A DNA stretch of 64,000 nucleotides from Streptomyces platensis (GCF_008704855.1 NZ_CP023691.1:6200001-6264000); one strand, 5' to 3'; shown: positions 9,889 through 18,767, numbered from the stretch's first letter. Numbers and translations are program-made. The notes: generated from the sequence alone by a model not told the origin.

Positions 9889-10311
9889 TCAGTGCAGCAG
9901 GCTGCCCTGAAGTTCGGCGCGCAGATCCGGTGTCAGTACCGTGCCCGCGCGGTCGACCAGCAGAGCCATTTCGTAGCCGACCAGGCCGATGTCGCACTCG
10001 GGGTGCGCCAGCACGGCCAGCGACGATCCGTCGGAGACGGACATGATGAAGAGGAAGCCACGCTCCATCTCCACGACGGTCTGGTTGACCGTCCCGCCCT
10101 CGAAGATGCGGGACGCGCCGGAGGTCAGCGAGGTCAGGCCGGAGGCCACCGCCGCCAACTGATCGGCACGGTCGCGAGGGAAGCCTTCGGACATGGCGAG
10201 GAGCAGACCGTCCGCGGAGACCACCACCGTGTGCGACACCCCGGGGGTGTTGTCCACGAAGTTGGTGATCAACCAGTTCAGGTTCTGCGCCGCCTGGCTC
10301 ATCGGACTCAA
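9889..10311 (-). CDS. cvnB: conservon roadblock/LC7 protein CvnB (conservon 2)
   Basis: A 140-residue roadblock/LC7 protein, nearly identical to the copy at 4890-5312. The start is TTG at 10311, immediately after the cvnA stop (TAG 10314-10312), where the paralogue uses GTG; an in-frame ATG lies nine bases downstream. Retention of almost every residue in CvnB while the partner kinases differ widely suggests recent gene conversion or strong constraint on CvnB. Confidence 0.92.
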   Translation of the reverse strand: MSPMSQAAQNLNWLITNFVDNTPGVSHTVVVSADGLLLAMSEGFPRDRADQLAAVASGLTSLTSGASRIFEGGTVNQTVVEMERGFLFIMSVSDGSSLAVLAHPECDIGLVGYEMALLVDRAGTVLTPDLRAELQGSLLH

Positions 10312-13300
10312 CTAACGCTCCTGCTGGTGAGTGGGATCGACAACGCCGTGAGTGCCGGTGGACGACGTCCCGGCCTGCCGGCCTTGCTGAATACCCCGAC
10401 GGAGATTGGTCAGCCGCCCGCGCACCTCACTGGGCGCACGCGAGACCTGGGGACCGCTCTGGGTGGACTGCTGCTGTTGCGCGGTGCCCGCGACGAGGTT
10501 CGCGCGCGGGACCCGGCGGGGCAGTCCGGAGGTGGTGACACCGCCCGCGGCGGGCTGGCGGATCTGCTCCGCCTGCCGCCACGTCTCGTCGTTCGGCGAG
10601 CTGCGCCACTGGCCGGTGGCCTCGGCCGGCGCCGGGCGGCGCGCACCGTTGACCGGTGCCTCACCGCGCGCGTCGTTGCGCGCCTCGCCGCGCTGCGGGC
10701 CGTCCTGTGCTGCCGCGCGGCGCGGCAGCCGCGGGGCCTCGGGCTCGGCGTCGCCCTGGGGCGGTACACCGGCAGCGGCGGCCGCCGGGTGGTTGAACCA
10801 GTTGGACTCGATGGTGTCGAAGATCGGCGTACGGCCGTCACCGGGACCGGCGTCCGCGTCACCGAGCACATCGGCGGACGGCGCACCGCTGTCCTGCGAC
10901 CGCTGCACCGGGAACTGCCCGGTGCCCTGCGACTCGTCGGCGTACGCGGCACGGTCGGCGTCCGGCCGCTGGTACTGGCCGGTCTCGAACTGACCCGTCT
11001 CGTACTGGCCGGTGTCGCTGTCGGGCCGCTGGTACTGGCCGGTGTCGCTGTCGGGGCGCTGGTACTGCCCGGTGTCGCTGCCCGGGCGCTGGTACTGCCC
11101 GGTGTCGCTGTCCGGGCGCCGGTACTCGCCCGTCTCGTAGCGGCCGGTCTCGTACTGACCCGTGTTGCCGCCCGGCATGGGGAACTGCCCGGTGTCAGCG
11201 GGGCCGTTGCCCGCACCCTGGCCCGGACGCGCGCCCTGCGGGCGGGACCCGCGCGGGGTGCCGTCAGCGGCGGGCGGCGGACCGTTGAAGTCGGGACGGG
11301 CGAACGCCGCGGTGTCACCGGGGCCGCCGCTCGGCGCGGGCCGCTCGAAGCTGCCGGTGGTCTCCGGCTCCTCGTGGCCGCGCGGGCGCTCCTGCGTCTC
11401 ACGGGGCGTCAGCGGCCAGTCGTCGGAGCCGCCGCGCTCACGGCGCGCGCCCCAGCTCGTACCGCCGGGCTGCTGAGTGCCCTGGCCGCCACCCTGCCCG
11501 CCGGCGGGCGGACCGCTCGGCAGCTCGGCCGCGGGGCCACGGGCGGGCAGCTGCGGACGCTCCTCGCGGCGCGGGGCGCCGGCCGGCGGGGCGACGGTGG
11601 GCGCCGGGCCGTTGTCCGCGCCGCGGGTGGGCAGCGAGGGACGCGCGCCGCCGGGACGGCCGGCGGCCGGGCGGGCGTCGCCGCCCTGCGCCGGGGCGCC
11701 GGGGGCGCCCGCACCGGGCGGGGCCGTGCGGCCGGCGGGTGCCGAGGCACCGAAGGCGTTGGGCGCACCGCCGCCGGGGCCACCGCGGCCGGGCAGCGCG
11801 GGACGCCCGCCGGCCGAGGGGCCCGATCCGACCTGACCGCGCGGCTGGAGCCCCGCGAGCCGGCTGGACGGCGTGCCGCCGTGGTCACCGCCGCCGCCCT
11901 TGGCGTTGCTGGGCGCCGGCTTCTTGCCGCCCTGGGCGAGATCGACCGGCAGCATGACCAGCGCGGTGGTACCGCCGGAGTCGGAGGGCCGCAGCTGGAT
12001 ACGGATGCCGTGCCGCAGCGACAGCCGGCCGACCACGAACAGACCCATCCGCCGGGACACCGAGACGTCCACGGTCGGCGGGCTGGCCAGCCGCTCGTTG
12101 ATCGCCGACAGGTCCTCGGGGGACAGGCCGATACCGGTGTCGTGGATCTCGACCAGCACCCGGCCGTCGGGCAGCGCGTGACCGGTGACCTTGACCTTGG
12201 TCTGCGGGGAGGAGAACGAGGTGGCGTTCTCCAGCAGTTCGGCGAGGAGGTGCACGAGGTCGTTGACGACCCGGCCGGCGACCTCGGTCTGCGGTACGGC
12301 GTTGAGCTCGATCCGCTCGTACTGCTCCACCTCGGAGGCGGCGGCACGGAGCACGTCGACCAGCGGCACCGGCCGCGTCCACCGGCGCCCCGGCTCCTCA
12401 CCGGCGAGGACCAGGAGGTTCTCACCGTTACGGCGCATGCGGGTGGCGAGGTGGTCGAGCTTGAAGAGGGAGGACAGCTGGTCCGGGTCGGCCTCGCGGG
12501 ACTCCAGTTCGGAGATCAGCGAGAGCTGGCGCTGGATCAGACCCTGGGAGCGGCGCGAGAGGTTGGTGAACATCGCGTTGACGTTGCCCCGCAGCAGCGC
12601 CTGCTCGGAGGCGAGGCGGACCGCCTCGCGGTGCACGTCGTCGAAGGCCGCGGCCACCCGGCCGATCTCGTCCCGGCTGTGCACACCGACGGACTCGACG
12701 GAGGTGTCCACGTCCTGCGGGTCGGACTCGGACAGCTGCTTGACCAGCTCGGGCAGCCGGTCCTGGGCGACCTTCTGCGCGGTGTCCTGGAGCCGGCGCA
12801 GCGAGCGGACCATGGACCGCGCCACGACGAACGCGCCGACCAGCGAGACGCCGAGGACGAGCAGGATCAGCGCACCGCTGATGATCGCGGACTGGGTGGC
12901 CTCGTTGCGCAGCTGGCGGGACTTCTGCTCCATCTCCGAGAGCAGCGTGGTCTCGATCCGCGACATCTCGTCGATCTTGACGGTGTCGGAGTCGTACCAG
13001 TCGAGGTAGCGGTAGTCCTGGCTGCGGATGCCGGAACCGCTGGCGAAGGCGCGGTGCGCGAACGCCACCGCGGCCTTGATCTCGTCGTTGTTGCCGTCCA
13101 GACCGCGGGTGAGCGTGCCGGCGCTGTTCTCCCCGTTGCTGGTGTAGATCTGCGAGAAGCGGTCGCGGGCCGCCTTCTCGTTGTTCTCGGCGTTACGGCC
13201 GGCCAGCCGGTCGTTGGAGGACAGCTGCGGGCCGCCGTCGTGGGCGAGGCCGGCACTGACCAGGGCCCGCTGGATCGACGCGTACTCCTTGGCCGACGAG

Positions 13301-14064
13301 AACGCCGCCAGCGCACGGGTACTGCGGATCATCTCCGGGTTGCTGGTCGCCTGCGCCATGTCCTGGGAGAGCGACAGCAGCGAGTTGATCAGCTGGTTGT
13401 AGCTGGTGACCGTCCGGGTCGAGTTGTCCGCGTCCTTGTAGGCGTTGTTGCGGATCTCGTTGAGGGTGTTGAGCTGGCGGGTGATCTCCAGGACGGTCGC
13501 CCGGACACCGGTCATCGTGGCGTCCTGGCCCCGGATGTCATCGGTGGCCTGGTTGAACGACAGCCGGGCGCGGTCGGTCGACTCGCGGGGCGCGACGACG
13601 TTGGCGTCGTCCTTGACGTTCCCGCTGCCGGCCAGCGGACCGGCCGACTTGTCCCGCTCCACCTGCAACGCGTCGGCGAGCTCGGTCGCCTGCCGGGTCA
13701 TCTCGGTGAGCAGCTGCATCTTGTCGAGCTGGTCGATGTTCTCCAGCGACGTGCCGATGCGCATACCGCCCAGCGTGGTCGCGGCGACCACGGGAAGCGC
13801 TAGCAGGGAGACCAGACGGGTGCTGATGCGCCAGTTGCGCAGCGCTATTCGCGAACCGGGGCCACTGGGCCCCTTCGACGCCTTGGACTTACCGCTGTCC
13901 GCGGCGTCATTGCCCGGCGCCTGGCCGCCCCCGTCGACGGGCAGCGTGCTGCCCCCGGCGGAACCGTTGCCCTGGGCGCGCTGGGGCGAGGAGGCGCGGT
14001 CGGTTCCGCCGCGCAGCTCCGGGTCCGCCGCAGCGCTGCCATCCCTCTTGAAACGTCCCTGCAC
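10312..14064 (-). CDS. cvnA: conservon sensor histidine kinase CvnA (conservon 2)
   Basis: A 1250-residue membrane sensor kinase built like the first copy: cytoplasmic N-terminus, TM1 (about 80-100), extracellular helical sensor, TM2 (about 390-415), HAMP, His538 in KLDHLATRM, and HATPase with Asn613 in ELLENA. It is 222 residues longer, mainly because of a Pro/Gly/Arg-rich tail (about 720-1150) containing tandem decapeptides of the type RPDSDTGQYQ. It ends in the shared motif VSRAPSEVRGRLTNLRRGIQQG. The extracellular sensor is clearly divergent from the paralogue, so the two conservons probably respond to different signals. GTG 14064 is preceded by AGAGG. Confidence 0.92.
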   Translation of the reverse strand: MQGRFKRDGSAAADPELRGGTDRASSPQRAQGNGSAGGSTLPVDGGGQAPGNDAADSGKSKASKGPSGPGSRIALRNWRISTRLVSLLALPVVAATTLGGMRIGTSLENIDQLDKMQLLTEMTRQATELADALQVERDKSAGPLAGSGNVKDDANVVAPRESTDRARLSFNQATDDIRGQDATMTGVRATVLEITRQLNTLNEIRNNAYKDADNSTRTVTSYNQLINSLLSLSQDMAQATSNPEMIRSTRALAAFSSAKEYASIQRALVSAGLAHDGGPQLSSNDRLAGRNAENNEKAARDRFSQIYTSNGENSAGTLTRGLDGNNDEIKAAVAFAHRAFASGSGIRSQDYRYLDWYDSDTVKIDEMSRIETTLLSEMEQKSRQLRNEATQSAIISGALILLVLGVSLVGAFVVARSMVRSLRRLQDTAQKVAQDRLPELVKQLSESDPQDVDTSVESVGVHSRDEIGRVAAAFDDVHREAVRLASEQALLRGNVNAMFTNLSRRSQGLIQRQLSLISELESREADPDQLSSLFKLDHLATRMRRNGENLLVLAGEEPGRRWTRPVPLVDVLRAAASEVEQYERIELNAVPQTEVAGRVVNDLVHLLAELLENATSFSSPQTKVKVTGHALPDGRVLVEIHDTGIGLSPEDLSAINERLASPPTVDVSVSRRMGLFVVGRLSLRHGIRIQLRPSDSGGTTALVMLPVDLAQGGKKPAPSNAKGGGGDHGGTPSSRLAGLQPRGQVGSGPSAGGRPALPGRGGPGGGAPNAFGASAPAGRTAPPGAGAPGAPAQGGDARPAAGRPGGARPSLPTRGADNGPAPTVAPPAGAPRREERPQLPARGPAAELPSGPPAGGQGGGQGTQQPGGTSWGARRERGGSDDWPLTPRETQERPRGHEEPETTGSFERPAPSGGPGDTAAFARPDFNGPPPAADGTPRGSRPQGARPGQGAGNGPADTGQFPMPGGNTGQYETGRYETGEYRRPDSDTGQYQRPGSDTGQYQRPDSDTGQYQRPDSDTGQYETGQFETGQYQRPDADRAAYADESQGTGQFPVQRSQDSGAPSADVLGDADAGPGDGRTPIFDTIESNWFNHPAAAAAGVPPQGDAEPEAPRLPRRAAAQDGPQRGEARNDARGEAPVNGARRPAPAEATGQWRSSPNDETWRQAEQIRQPAAGGVTTSGLPRRVPRANLVAGTAQQQQSTQSGPQVSRAPSEVRGRLTNLRRGIQQGRQAGTSSTGTHGVVDPTHQQER
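10999..11118 (-). repeat. four tandem 30-bp repeats in the CvnA tail
   Basis: Four near-identical 30-bp units encode the decapeptide RPDSDTGQYQ with one Gly for Asp variant (about residues 982-1022). Degenerate TGQY/TGRY/TGEY units flank them. The repeats are in frame, so copy-number change would alter the tail length without disrupting the gene. Confidence 0.85.
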
Positions 14065-14652
14065 TAGCGTCGCAACCTCTGGACCAGGCGTCCCACCTCG
14101 GCGGGACGGTGTCGAGTCGTATGGGGACCGCTAAGTCCCCCCATGGCGGTCGTGATGACCGGCGGGCTGTCCTCTCGGTCGGAGTGGACGGCACCGCCGC
14201 GCGGCGCTTCGTTGCGCCCTGCGCGCCGGCTCAAACATGCGGCGGTCCGTGGAATTCCAGCACAGTGCAGGATCTCCAACAAGAGCGGAGCCCCGCACTG
14301 TGACTTGGGTGACGCAATGTACGGAAGGCGTCACGACGTGTCGAAGATTTCACCGTCGATAACGGACTTTTATCCGCGAGTCGGCTGCCTCTCGGAGCTG
14401 TCCCAGGTGCGGTGATCGGGAGCGGAACGTGCACTTCAATCCGCCATTGTCCGATTCGCCCAGGGTTGTTGATCATGGGATATGCGGCATTTGTCACACA
14501 CTTCGTGAGCAAACTCACAGGAAGATCATTGAGTCCCCCGGCACATCGCAGGGAATAGCCCGCTTAGCCTGACGCTTTACATGGTTGCCGAGAATGACAA
14601 GGCAGCTTTCCGCAAGCCCTTTCCCGACTTCGATGACGCGAGGCATGCAGCA
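14065..14652. other. intergenic region upstream of conservon 2 and of the 60-aa gene
   Basis: This 588-bp divergent spacer has no gene I can support. It contains an inverted repeat GTGACGC/GCGTCAC (14309-14315 with 14328-14334) and one TGTCGAA (14339-14345), the heptamer repeated in front of conservon 1. The open frames here are shadows with no ribosome sites. Confidence 0.5.
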
Positions 14653-14835
14653 GTGAAGACGACGACGATGTTCCGCAACATAGCCAACCCGCGGCGCACC
14701 ACCCTGGCCCACCTCACCGACGCCGAGGAGCTCGGCACCGAGGCCCCGGAGCACACCGTCGACCTGCCGGCCCAGACCGCCAACCCTCGCCGTACGGTCC
14801 TGATGACCGCCCCCGAGCAGGGCGTCCCGGCCTGA
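14653..14835 (+). CDS. small protein with two ANPRRT motifs, unknown function
   Basis: A 60-residue protein beginning at GTG 14653 with GAGG nine bases upstream; an alternative ATG at 14581 would add 24 residues without a good ribosome site. It contains the same hexapeptide twice, ANPRRT-T-LAHL near residue 10 and ANPRRT-V-LM near residue 46, separated by an acidic stretch (TDAEELGTEAPEHT). There is no membrane segment or signal peptide. I do not recognise a family. It lies between the conservons and the FAH-gltX operon. Confidence 0.55.
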   Translation: MKTTTMFRNIANPRRTTLAHLTDAEELGTEAPEHTVDLPAQTANPRRTVLMTAPEQGVPA

Positions 14836-14916
14836 TCAGCGACGGACCGGCAGCAGCCCCGCGATAGCCTGGAGTGTCAACTCCGGCCAGTGATCAATGA
14901 GGGGCGACGGCAACCC

Positions 14917-15690
14917 GTGCGCATCGCAAGATTCTCCATCGACGGCAACGTCGGCTTCGGCGTCCTCGAAGACGGCGAACTCGACGTCATCAAGGGGCAT
15001 CCCTTCGCGGAATTCGAGCGCTCGGGCCAAAAGGTCCCCCTCGACAAGGTCCGGCTGCTGCCGCCGGTCCTCCCCAACAAGGTCGTCGCGATCGGCCGCA
15101 ACTACGCCGACCACGCCGCCGAGCTGGGCAACGCCGTCCCGGACGTCCCGGTCACCTTCTTCAAGCCGTCCACCTCGGTGATCGGCCCCGGTGACCCCAT
15201 CGCGTACCCCTCCTTCTCCCAGGAGGTGCACCACGAGGCGGAGCTCGCCGTCGTCATCGGCCGGATGTGCCGTGAGGTGCCGCGCGAGCGCGTCAAGGAC
15301 GTGATCCTCGGCTACACCTGCGCCAACGACGTCACCGCCCGCGATGTGCAGCAGCGCGAGAAGCAGTGGGCGCGGGCCAAGGGCTTCGACAGCTCCTGCC
15401 CGCTCGGCCCCTGGGTCGAGACCGGGCTGGACCCCGCCGACATCGCCGCGGGCCTCGCCATCCAGTGCACGGTCAACGGTGAACAGCGCCAGCTCGGCCG
15501 CACCAGCGACATGGTCCGCCCGGTGGAGGACCTGATCGTCCACATCACCGAGGCCATGACCCTGCTCCCCGGCGACGTCATCCTCACGGGCACCCCGGCC
15601 GGAGTCGGCCCGCTCAACGTCGGCGACGAGGTCGCCGTCACCATCGAAGGCATCGGCACTCTCACCAACAAGGTGATCAAGCGTGGCTAA
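14917..15690 (+). CDS. fumarylacetoacetate hydrolase family protein
   Basis: A 257-residue FAH-superfamily enzyme of the 2-hydroxyhepta-diene-dioate isomerase or acylpyruvate hydrolase type. The metal site is visible: the EVHHEAELAVVIG stretch near residue 105 supplies two Glu and ENDV-type residues follow in CANDVTARDVQ; the C-terminal GDVILTGTPAGVG motif is intact. Substrate cannot be told from sequence. The start is GTG 14917 behind GAGGGGCG. Its stop overlaps the gltX start by 8 bp, so the two genes are co-translated, an arrangement conserved in actinobacteria. Confidence 0.88.
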   Translation: MRIARFSIDGNVGFGVLEDGELDVIKGHPFAEFERSGQKVPLDKVRLLPPVLPNKVVAIGRNYADHAAELGNAVPDVPVTFFKPSTSVIGPGDPIAYPSFSQEVHHEAELAVVIGRMCREVPRERVKDVILGYTCANDVTARDVQQREKQWARAKGFDSSCPLGPWVETGLDPADIAAGLAIQCTVNGEQRQLGRTSDMVRPVEDLIVHITEAMTLLPGDVILTGTPAGVGPLNVGDEVAVTIEGIGTLTNKVIKRG

Positions 15691-17164
15691 CGCGACCCCC
15701 GTCCGCGTCCGTTTCTGTCCCTCCCCGACCGGTAACCCCCATGTCGGCCTGATCCGTACCGCCCTGTTCAACTGGGCCTACGCACGGCACAACAAGGGTT
15801 CCCTGGTCTTCCGGATCGAGGACACCGACGCGGCCCGCGACTCCGAGGAGTCCTACAACCAGCTGCTGGAGTCGTTCCACTGGCTCGGCTTCGACTGGGA
15901 CGAGGGCCCCGAGGTCGGCGGCCCGCACGCGCCGTACCGCCAGTCGCAGCGCATGGACCTCTACAAGGACCTCGCCGACAAGCTCCTCGCCGCCGGCCAC
16001 GCCTACCACTGCTACTGCACCACCGAGGAGCTCGACGAGCGCCGCGACGCCGCCCGCAAGGCCGGCAGGCCCTCCGGCTATGACGGCACCTGCCGCGAGC
16101 TGACCGCTGAGCAGAAGGCCGCGTACGACGCCGAGGGCCGGACCTCCATCGTCCGCTTCCGGATGCCCGACGCGCCGATCACCTTCACCGACCTGGTGCG
16201 CGGCGAGCTGACCTTCACCCCGGAGAACGTCCCGGACTACGGCATCGTCCGCGCCAACGGCGCCCCGCTGTACACCCTGGTCAACCCGGTCGACGACGCC
16301 CTGATGGGGATCACCCACGTCCTGCGCGGCGAGGACCTGCTCTCCTCCACCCCCCGCCAGATCGCCCTGTACAAGGCCCTGATCGAGCTGGGCGTGGCCA
16401 AGGAGATCCCGGCTTTCGGCCACCTCCCGTACGTCATGGGCGAGGGCAACAAGAAGCTCTCCAAGCGCGACCCGCAGGCCAACCTCAACCTCTACCGCGA
16501 GCGCGGCTTCCTCCCCGAGGGCCTGCTCAACTACCTCGCGCTGCTCGGCTGGTCCTTCTCCGCCGACCAGGACCTCTTCTCGGTCCAGGAGCTGATCGAG
16601 AAGTTCGACATCGCGGATGTCAACGCCAACCCGGCCCGCTTCGACCTGAAGAAGGCCGAGGCGATCAACGCCGAGCACGTCCGCCGGCTGGACGTGCAGG
16701 ACTTCATCCAGGCCTGCGAGCCCTGGCTGAAGGCCCCGTACGCCAACTGGGACCCCGATGACTTCGACGAGGCCGCCTGGCGGGCCATCGCCCCGCACGC
16801 CCAGACCCGCCTCACCGTCCTCTCCGACATCACCGCCAACGTCGACTTCCTCTTCCGCAAGGAGCCCGTCGAGGACGAGGCGTCCTGGACGAAGGCGATG
16901 AAGGGCGACCCGGTCGCGCTGCTCACCACGGCGCGCGCCAAGCTCGACGCCGCCGACTGGGCGTCCGGCCCCGAGCCCCTCAAGGAGGCCGTCCTGGCCG
17001 CCGGTGAGGAGCACGGCCTCAAGCTCGGCAAGGCCCAGGCCCCCGTCCGGGTGGCCGTCACCGGCCGCACGGTCGGCCTGCCGCTCTTCGAGTCCCTGGA
17101 GATCCTCGGCAAGGAGCGCACCCTCCAGCGCATCGACGCGGCCCTGGCCAAGCTGGCCGGCTGA
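15683..17164 (+). CDS. gltX: glutamyl-tRNA synthetase
   Basis: A 493-residue class I aminoacyl-tRNA synthetase charging tRNA-Glu, three genes for which lie 1 kb downstream. The HIGH-type signature is PSPTGNPHVG (residues 13-22) and the KMSKS-type loop is KKLSKR (257-262). The C-terminal anticodon-binding helical domain is complete and the length fits the family. GTG 15683 overlaps the preceding gene. No glnS is seen in the window, and in many actinobacteria GltX also charges tRNA-Gln for transamidation; that is family knowledge and not shown here. Confidence 0.97.
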   Translation: MANATPVRVRFCPSPTGNPHVGLIRTALFNWAYARHNKGSLVFRIEDTDAARDSEESYNQLLESFHWLGFDWDEGPEVGGPHAPYRQSQRMDLYKDLADKLLAAGHAYHCYCTTEELDERRDAARKAGRPSGYDGTCRELTAEQKAAYDAEGRTSIVRFRMPDAPITFTDLVRGELTFTPENVPDYGIVRANGAPLYTLVNPVDDALMGITHVLRGEDLLSSTPRQIALYKALIELGVAKEIPAFGHLPYVMGEGNKKLSKRDPQANLNLYRERGFLPEGLLNYLALLGWSFSADQDLFSVQELIEKFDIADVNANPARFDLKKAEAINAEHVRRLDVQDFIQACEPWLKAPYANWDPDDFDEAAWRAIAPHAQTRLTVLSDITANVDFLFRKEPVEDEASWTKAMKGDPVALLTTARAKLDAADWASGPEPLKEAVLAAGEEHGLKLGKAQAPVRVAVTGRTVGLPLFESLEILGKERTLQRIDAALAKLAG

Positions 17165-17178
17165 CCGCCACCGCGCCC

Positions 17179-17212
17179 AGGGGCCCGGACACCGCACGGT
17201 GTCCGGGCCCCT
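17179..17212 (+). terminator. terminator after gltX
   Basis: A perfect 16-bp stem (17179-17194 with 17197-17212) lies 15 bp past the stop codon. Confidence 0.75.
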
Positions 17213-17245
17213 CGCGTATCCGGCCCCCTTCGCTAGATTGCCGGT

Positions 17246-17971
17246 ATGCCCCTGCGCGCCGTCCTGTGGGACCTCGACGACACCCTCTTCGACTACACCG
17301 GGTCGGACCGGGCGGGTGTCCTGCGGCACCTGCGGACCGAGGGACTCCTCGATGCGTACGGCGGCGAGGAAGCGGCCCTGGAGCGCTGGCGGACGGCCAT
17401 GGAGACCGAGTTCGCCCGCTTCCTCGCCGGTGAGGTGGGCTTTCTCGACCACCGCAGAGGCCGGGCCCGGACATTCCTGGGGACCCCGCTCTCCGACACC
17501 GAGGCGGACGCCTGGTTCGGCCGGTACCTCGCGCACTACGAAGCGTCCTGGACGCTCTTCCCGGACTCCGCGCCCGCCCTGGCAGCCCTGGCCCCCCTGA
17601 TACGGCAGGCGGTGCTGTCCAACGCCACCACCGCCAACCAGGAGCGCAAGCTCACCGCCCTGGGGATCCGTAACCGCTTCGAGGCGGTGTTCTGCTCCGA
17701 CGAGCTGGGGTGCGCCAAGCCCGCCCCGGAGGCGTTCACCGGCGCCTGTCAGGCGCTCGGCCTAACCCCCGCCGAGGTCGTGTACATCGGCGACAAGCTC
17801 GACATCGACGCGCTCGGCGCCCGGGACGCCGGGCTCACGGCCGTATGGCTGGACCGTACGGGCACCGGCGAGGAGCTGCCCGCGGGGGTGCGTCGGATCG
17901 TGAGCCTGGCGGAGCTCCCCGAGCAGTTGCGCGGAGTTATCGGTTTTGGTGCGCCGTCCACGATCAGGTAA
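17246..17971 (+). CDS. HAD-family hydrolase
   Basis: A 241-residue haloacid dehalogenase-type phosphatase. Motif I is WDLDDTLFDYT (nucleophile Asp near residue 10), motif II SNATTANQ (near 130), motif III Lys in KPAPEAF, and motif IV YIGDKLDIDALGARDAG. The insertion after motif I forms a helical cap (subfamily I). The substrate is unknown. A TAGATT -10 element ends six bases before the ATG (17246), so the transcript is probably leaderless, and a terminator separates it from gltX. Confidence 0.88.
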   Translation: MPLRAVLWDLDDTLFDYTGSDRAGVLRHLRTEGLLDAYGGEEAALERWRTAMETEFARFLAGEVGFLDHRRGRARTFLGTPLSDTEADAWFGRYLAHYEASWTLFPDSAPALAALAPLIRQAVLSNATTANQERKLTALGIRNRFEAVFCSDELGCAKPAPEAFTGACQALGLTPAEVVYIGDKLDIDALGARDAGLTAVWLDRTGTGEELPAGVRRIVSLAELPEQLRGVIGFGAPSTIR

Positions 17972-18032
17972 TGTTCTTCCTGCGCCGCCCGAGAGGGCCG
18001 AGAGGCCCGGCCGGGAGGCGCAGTCAAAATAA

Positions 18033-18050
18033 AACCCCCTACGGGGGGTT
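18033..18050 (+). terminator. small hairpin upstream of the tRNA cluster
   Basis: A 7-bp AACCCCC/GGGGGTT stem with a four-base loop lies 60 bp after the HAD stop and 10 bp before the first tRNA. It may end the HAD transcript or be a processing site. Confidence 0.45.
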
Positions 18051-18059
18051 GCGCTTTGA

Positions 18060-18131
18060 TGGCCTATGGTGTAATTGGCAGCACGACTGATTCTGGTTCA
18101 GTTAGTCTAGGTTCGAGTCCTGGTAGGCCAG
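18060..18131 (+). tRNA. tRNA-Gln(CTG)
   Basis: A 72-nt cloverleaf. The acceptor TGGCCTA pairs perfectly with TAGGCCA, followed by discriminator G. The anticodon loop TTCTGGT between ACTGA and TCAGT gives CTG, reading CAG. The T arm has GGTTCGAGTCC. The 3' CCA is not encoded. Confidence 0.95.
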
Positions 18132-18152
18132 CTCGCAGAGCTTATCTGCAAA

Positions 18153-18225
18153 GCCCCCGTTGTGTAGCGGCCTAGCACGCTGCCCTCTCAAGGCAGTAGC
18201 GCCGGTTCGAATCCGGTCGGGGGTA
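18153..18225 (+). tRNA. tRNA-Glu(CTC)
   Basis: A 73-nt cloverleaf with acceptor GCCCCCG pairing with CGGGGGT (G-T at the end) and discriminator A. The anticodon loop CTCTCAA between CTGCC and GGCAG gives CTC, reading GAG. This copy has T-A where the other two Glu copies have C-G in the anticodon stem. Confidence 0.95.
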
Positions 18226-18287
18226 CAGATCCTTCCCAGGGAGACAGTCCGGGTCGCACCCGCTGTCACTCATGCAGGATCGCTAGG

Positions 18288-18360
18288 GCCCCCGTTGTGT
18301 AGCGGCCTAGCACGCCGCCCTCTCAAGGCGGTAGCGCCGGTTCGAATCCGGTCGGGGGTA
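18288..18360 (+). tRNA. tRNA-Glu(CTC), second copy
   Basis: A 73-nt cloverleaf identical to the third Glu copy, with anticodon stem CCGCC/GGCGG and anticodon CTC. Confidence 0.95.
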
Positions 18361-18376
18361 CTGGTCTAAACCACCA

Positions 18377-18448
18377 TGGGCTATGGTGTAATTGGCAGCA
18401 CGAGTGATTCTGGTTCATTTAGTCTAGGTTCGAGTCCTGGTAGCCCAG
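18377..18448 (+). tRNA. tRNA-Gln(CTG), second copy
   Basis: A 72-nt cloverleaf with acceptor TGGGCTA/TAGCCCA and anticodon CTG. It differs from the first Gln copy in the acceptor (compensated pair) and in the anticodon stem (AGTGA/TCATT with a G-T pair). Confidence 0.95.
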
Positions 18449-18488
18449 CGCGGAGTATCCTCGGAGACTCCCAATTGCAAGAAAACTT

Positions 18489-18561
18489 GCCCCCGTTGTG
18501 TAGCGGCCTAGCACGCCGCCCTCTCAAGGCGGTAGCGCCGGTTCGAATCCGGTCGGGGGTA
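18489..18561 (+). tRNA. tRNA-Glu(CTC), third copy
   Basis: A 73-nt cloverleaf identical in sequence to the copy at 18288. It is followed within 11 bases by a strong terminator, so the five tRNAs probably form one transcript. Confidence 0.95.
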
Positions 18562-18571
18562 CAAGAAGAGA

Positions 18572-18602
18572 AGGCCCCCCGCATCATGCGGGGGGCCTTT
18601 TC
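18572..18602 (+). terminator. terminator of the tRNA cluster
   Basis: The stem AAGGCCCCCCGCAT/ATGCGGGGGGCCTTT with a tiny loop is followed by TTTTCG. It is one of the clearest intrinsic terminators in the window. Confidence 0.85.
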
Positions 18603-18767
18603 GTGTCAACTGCCGCTTCCGCGGCCCCGGTTGAGCTCCTTGGGCTCCGCTGACCTGCACCGGCGGCCCCATCGCGCAGGTATTCCTTGATCGTGGCGAT
18701 GGCCCCCGCTGTGCCCGCCCGGCTCCGCCGGTCGCCTCCCTCTTGCGGCTTCCATTGGGGAGTGTCA

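Noticed and set aside
10999..11118. CRISPR-like array
   Set aside because: The repeats are contiguous, encode a repeated peptide in frame, and have no spacers.
9775..13803. 1342-aa plus-strand open frame
   Set aside because: It lies antisense to the second CvnA, is Arg/Gly/Val-rich with no recognisable domain, and has no ribosome site.
14581..14652. Longer start (ATG 14581) for the 60-aa gene
   Set aside because: GTG 14653 has a GAGG site at good spacing; the ATG has none. It remains possible.
18060..18561. tRNA cluster as a prophage or island attachment site
   Set aside because: No integrase, no truncated tRNA copy and no change in gene content on either side. The neighbouring genes keep core synteny.
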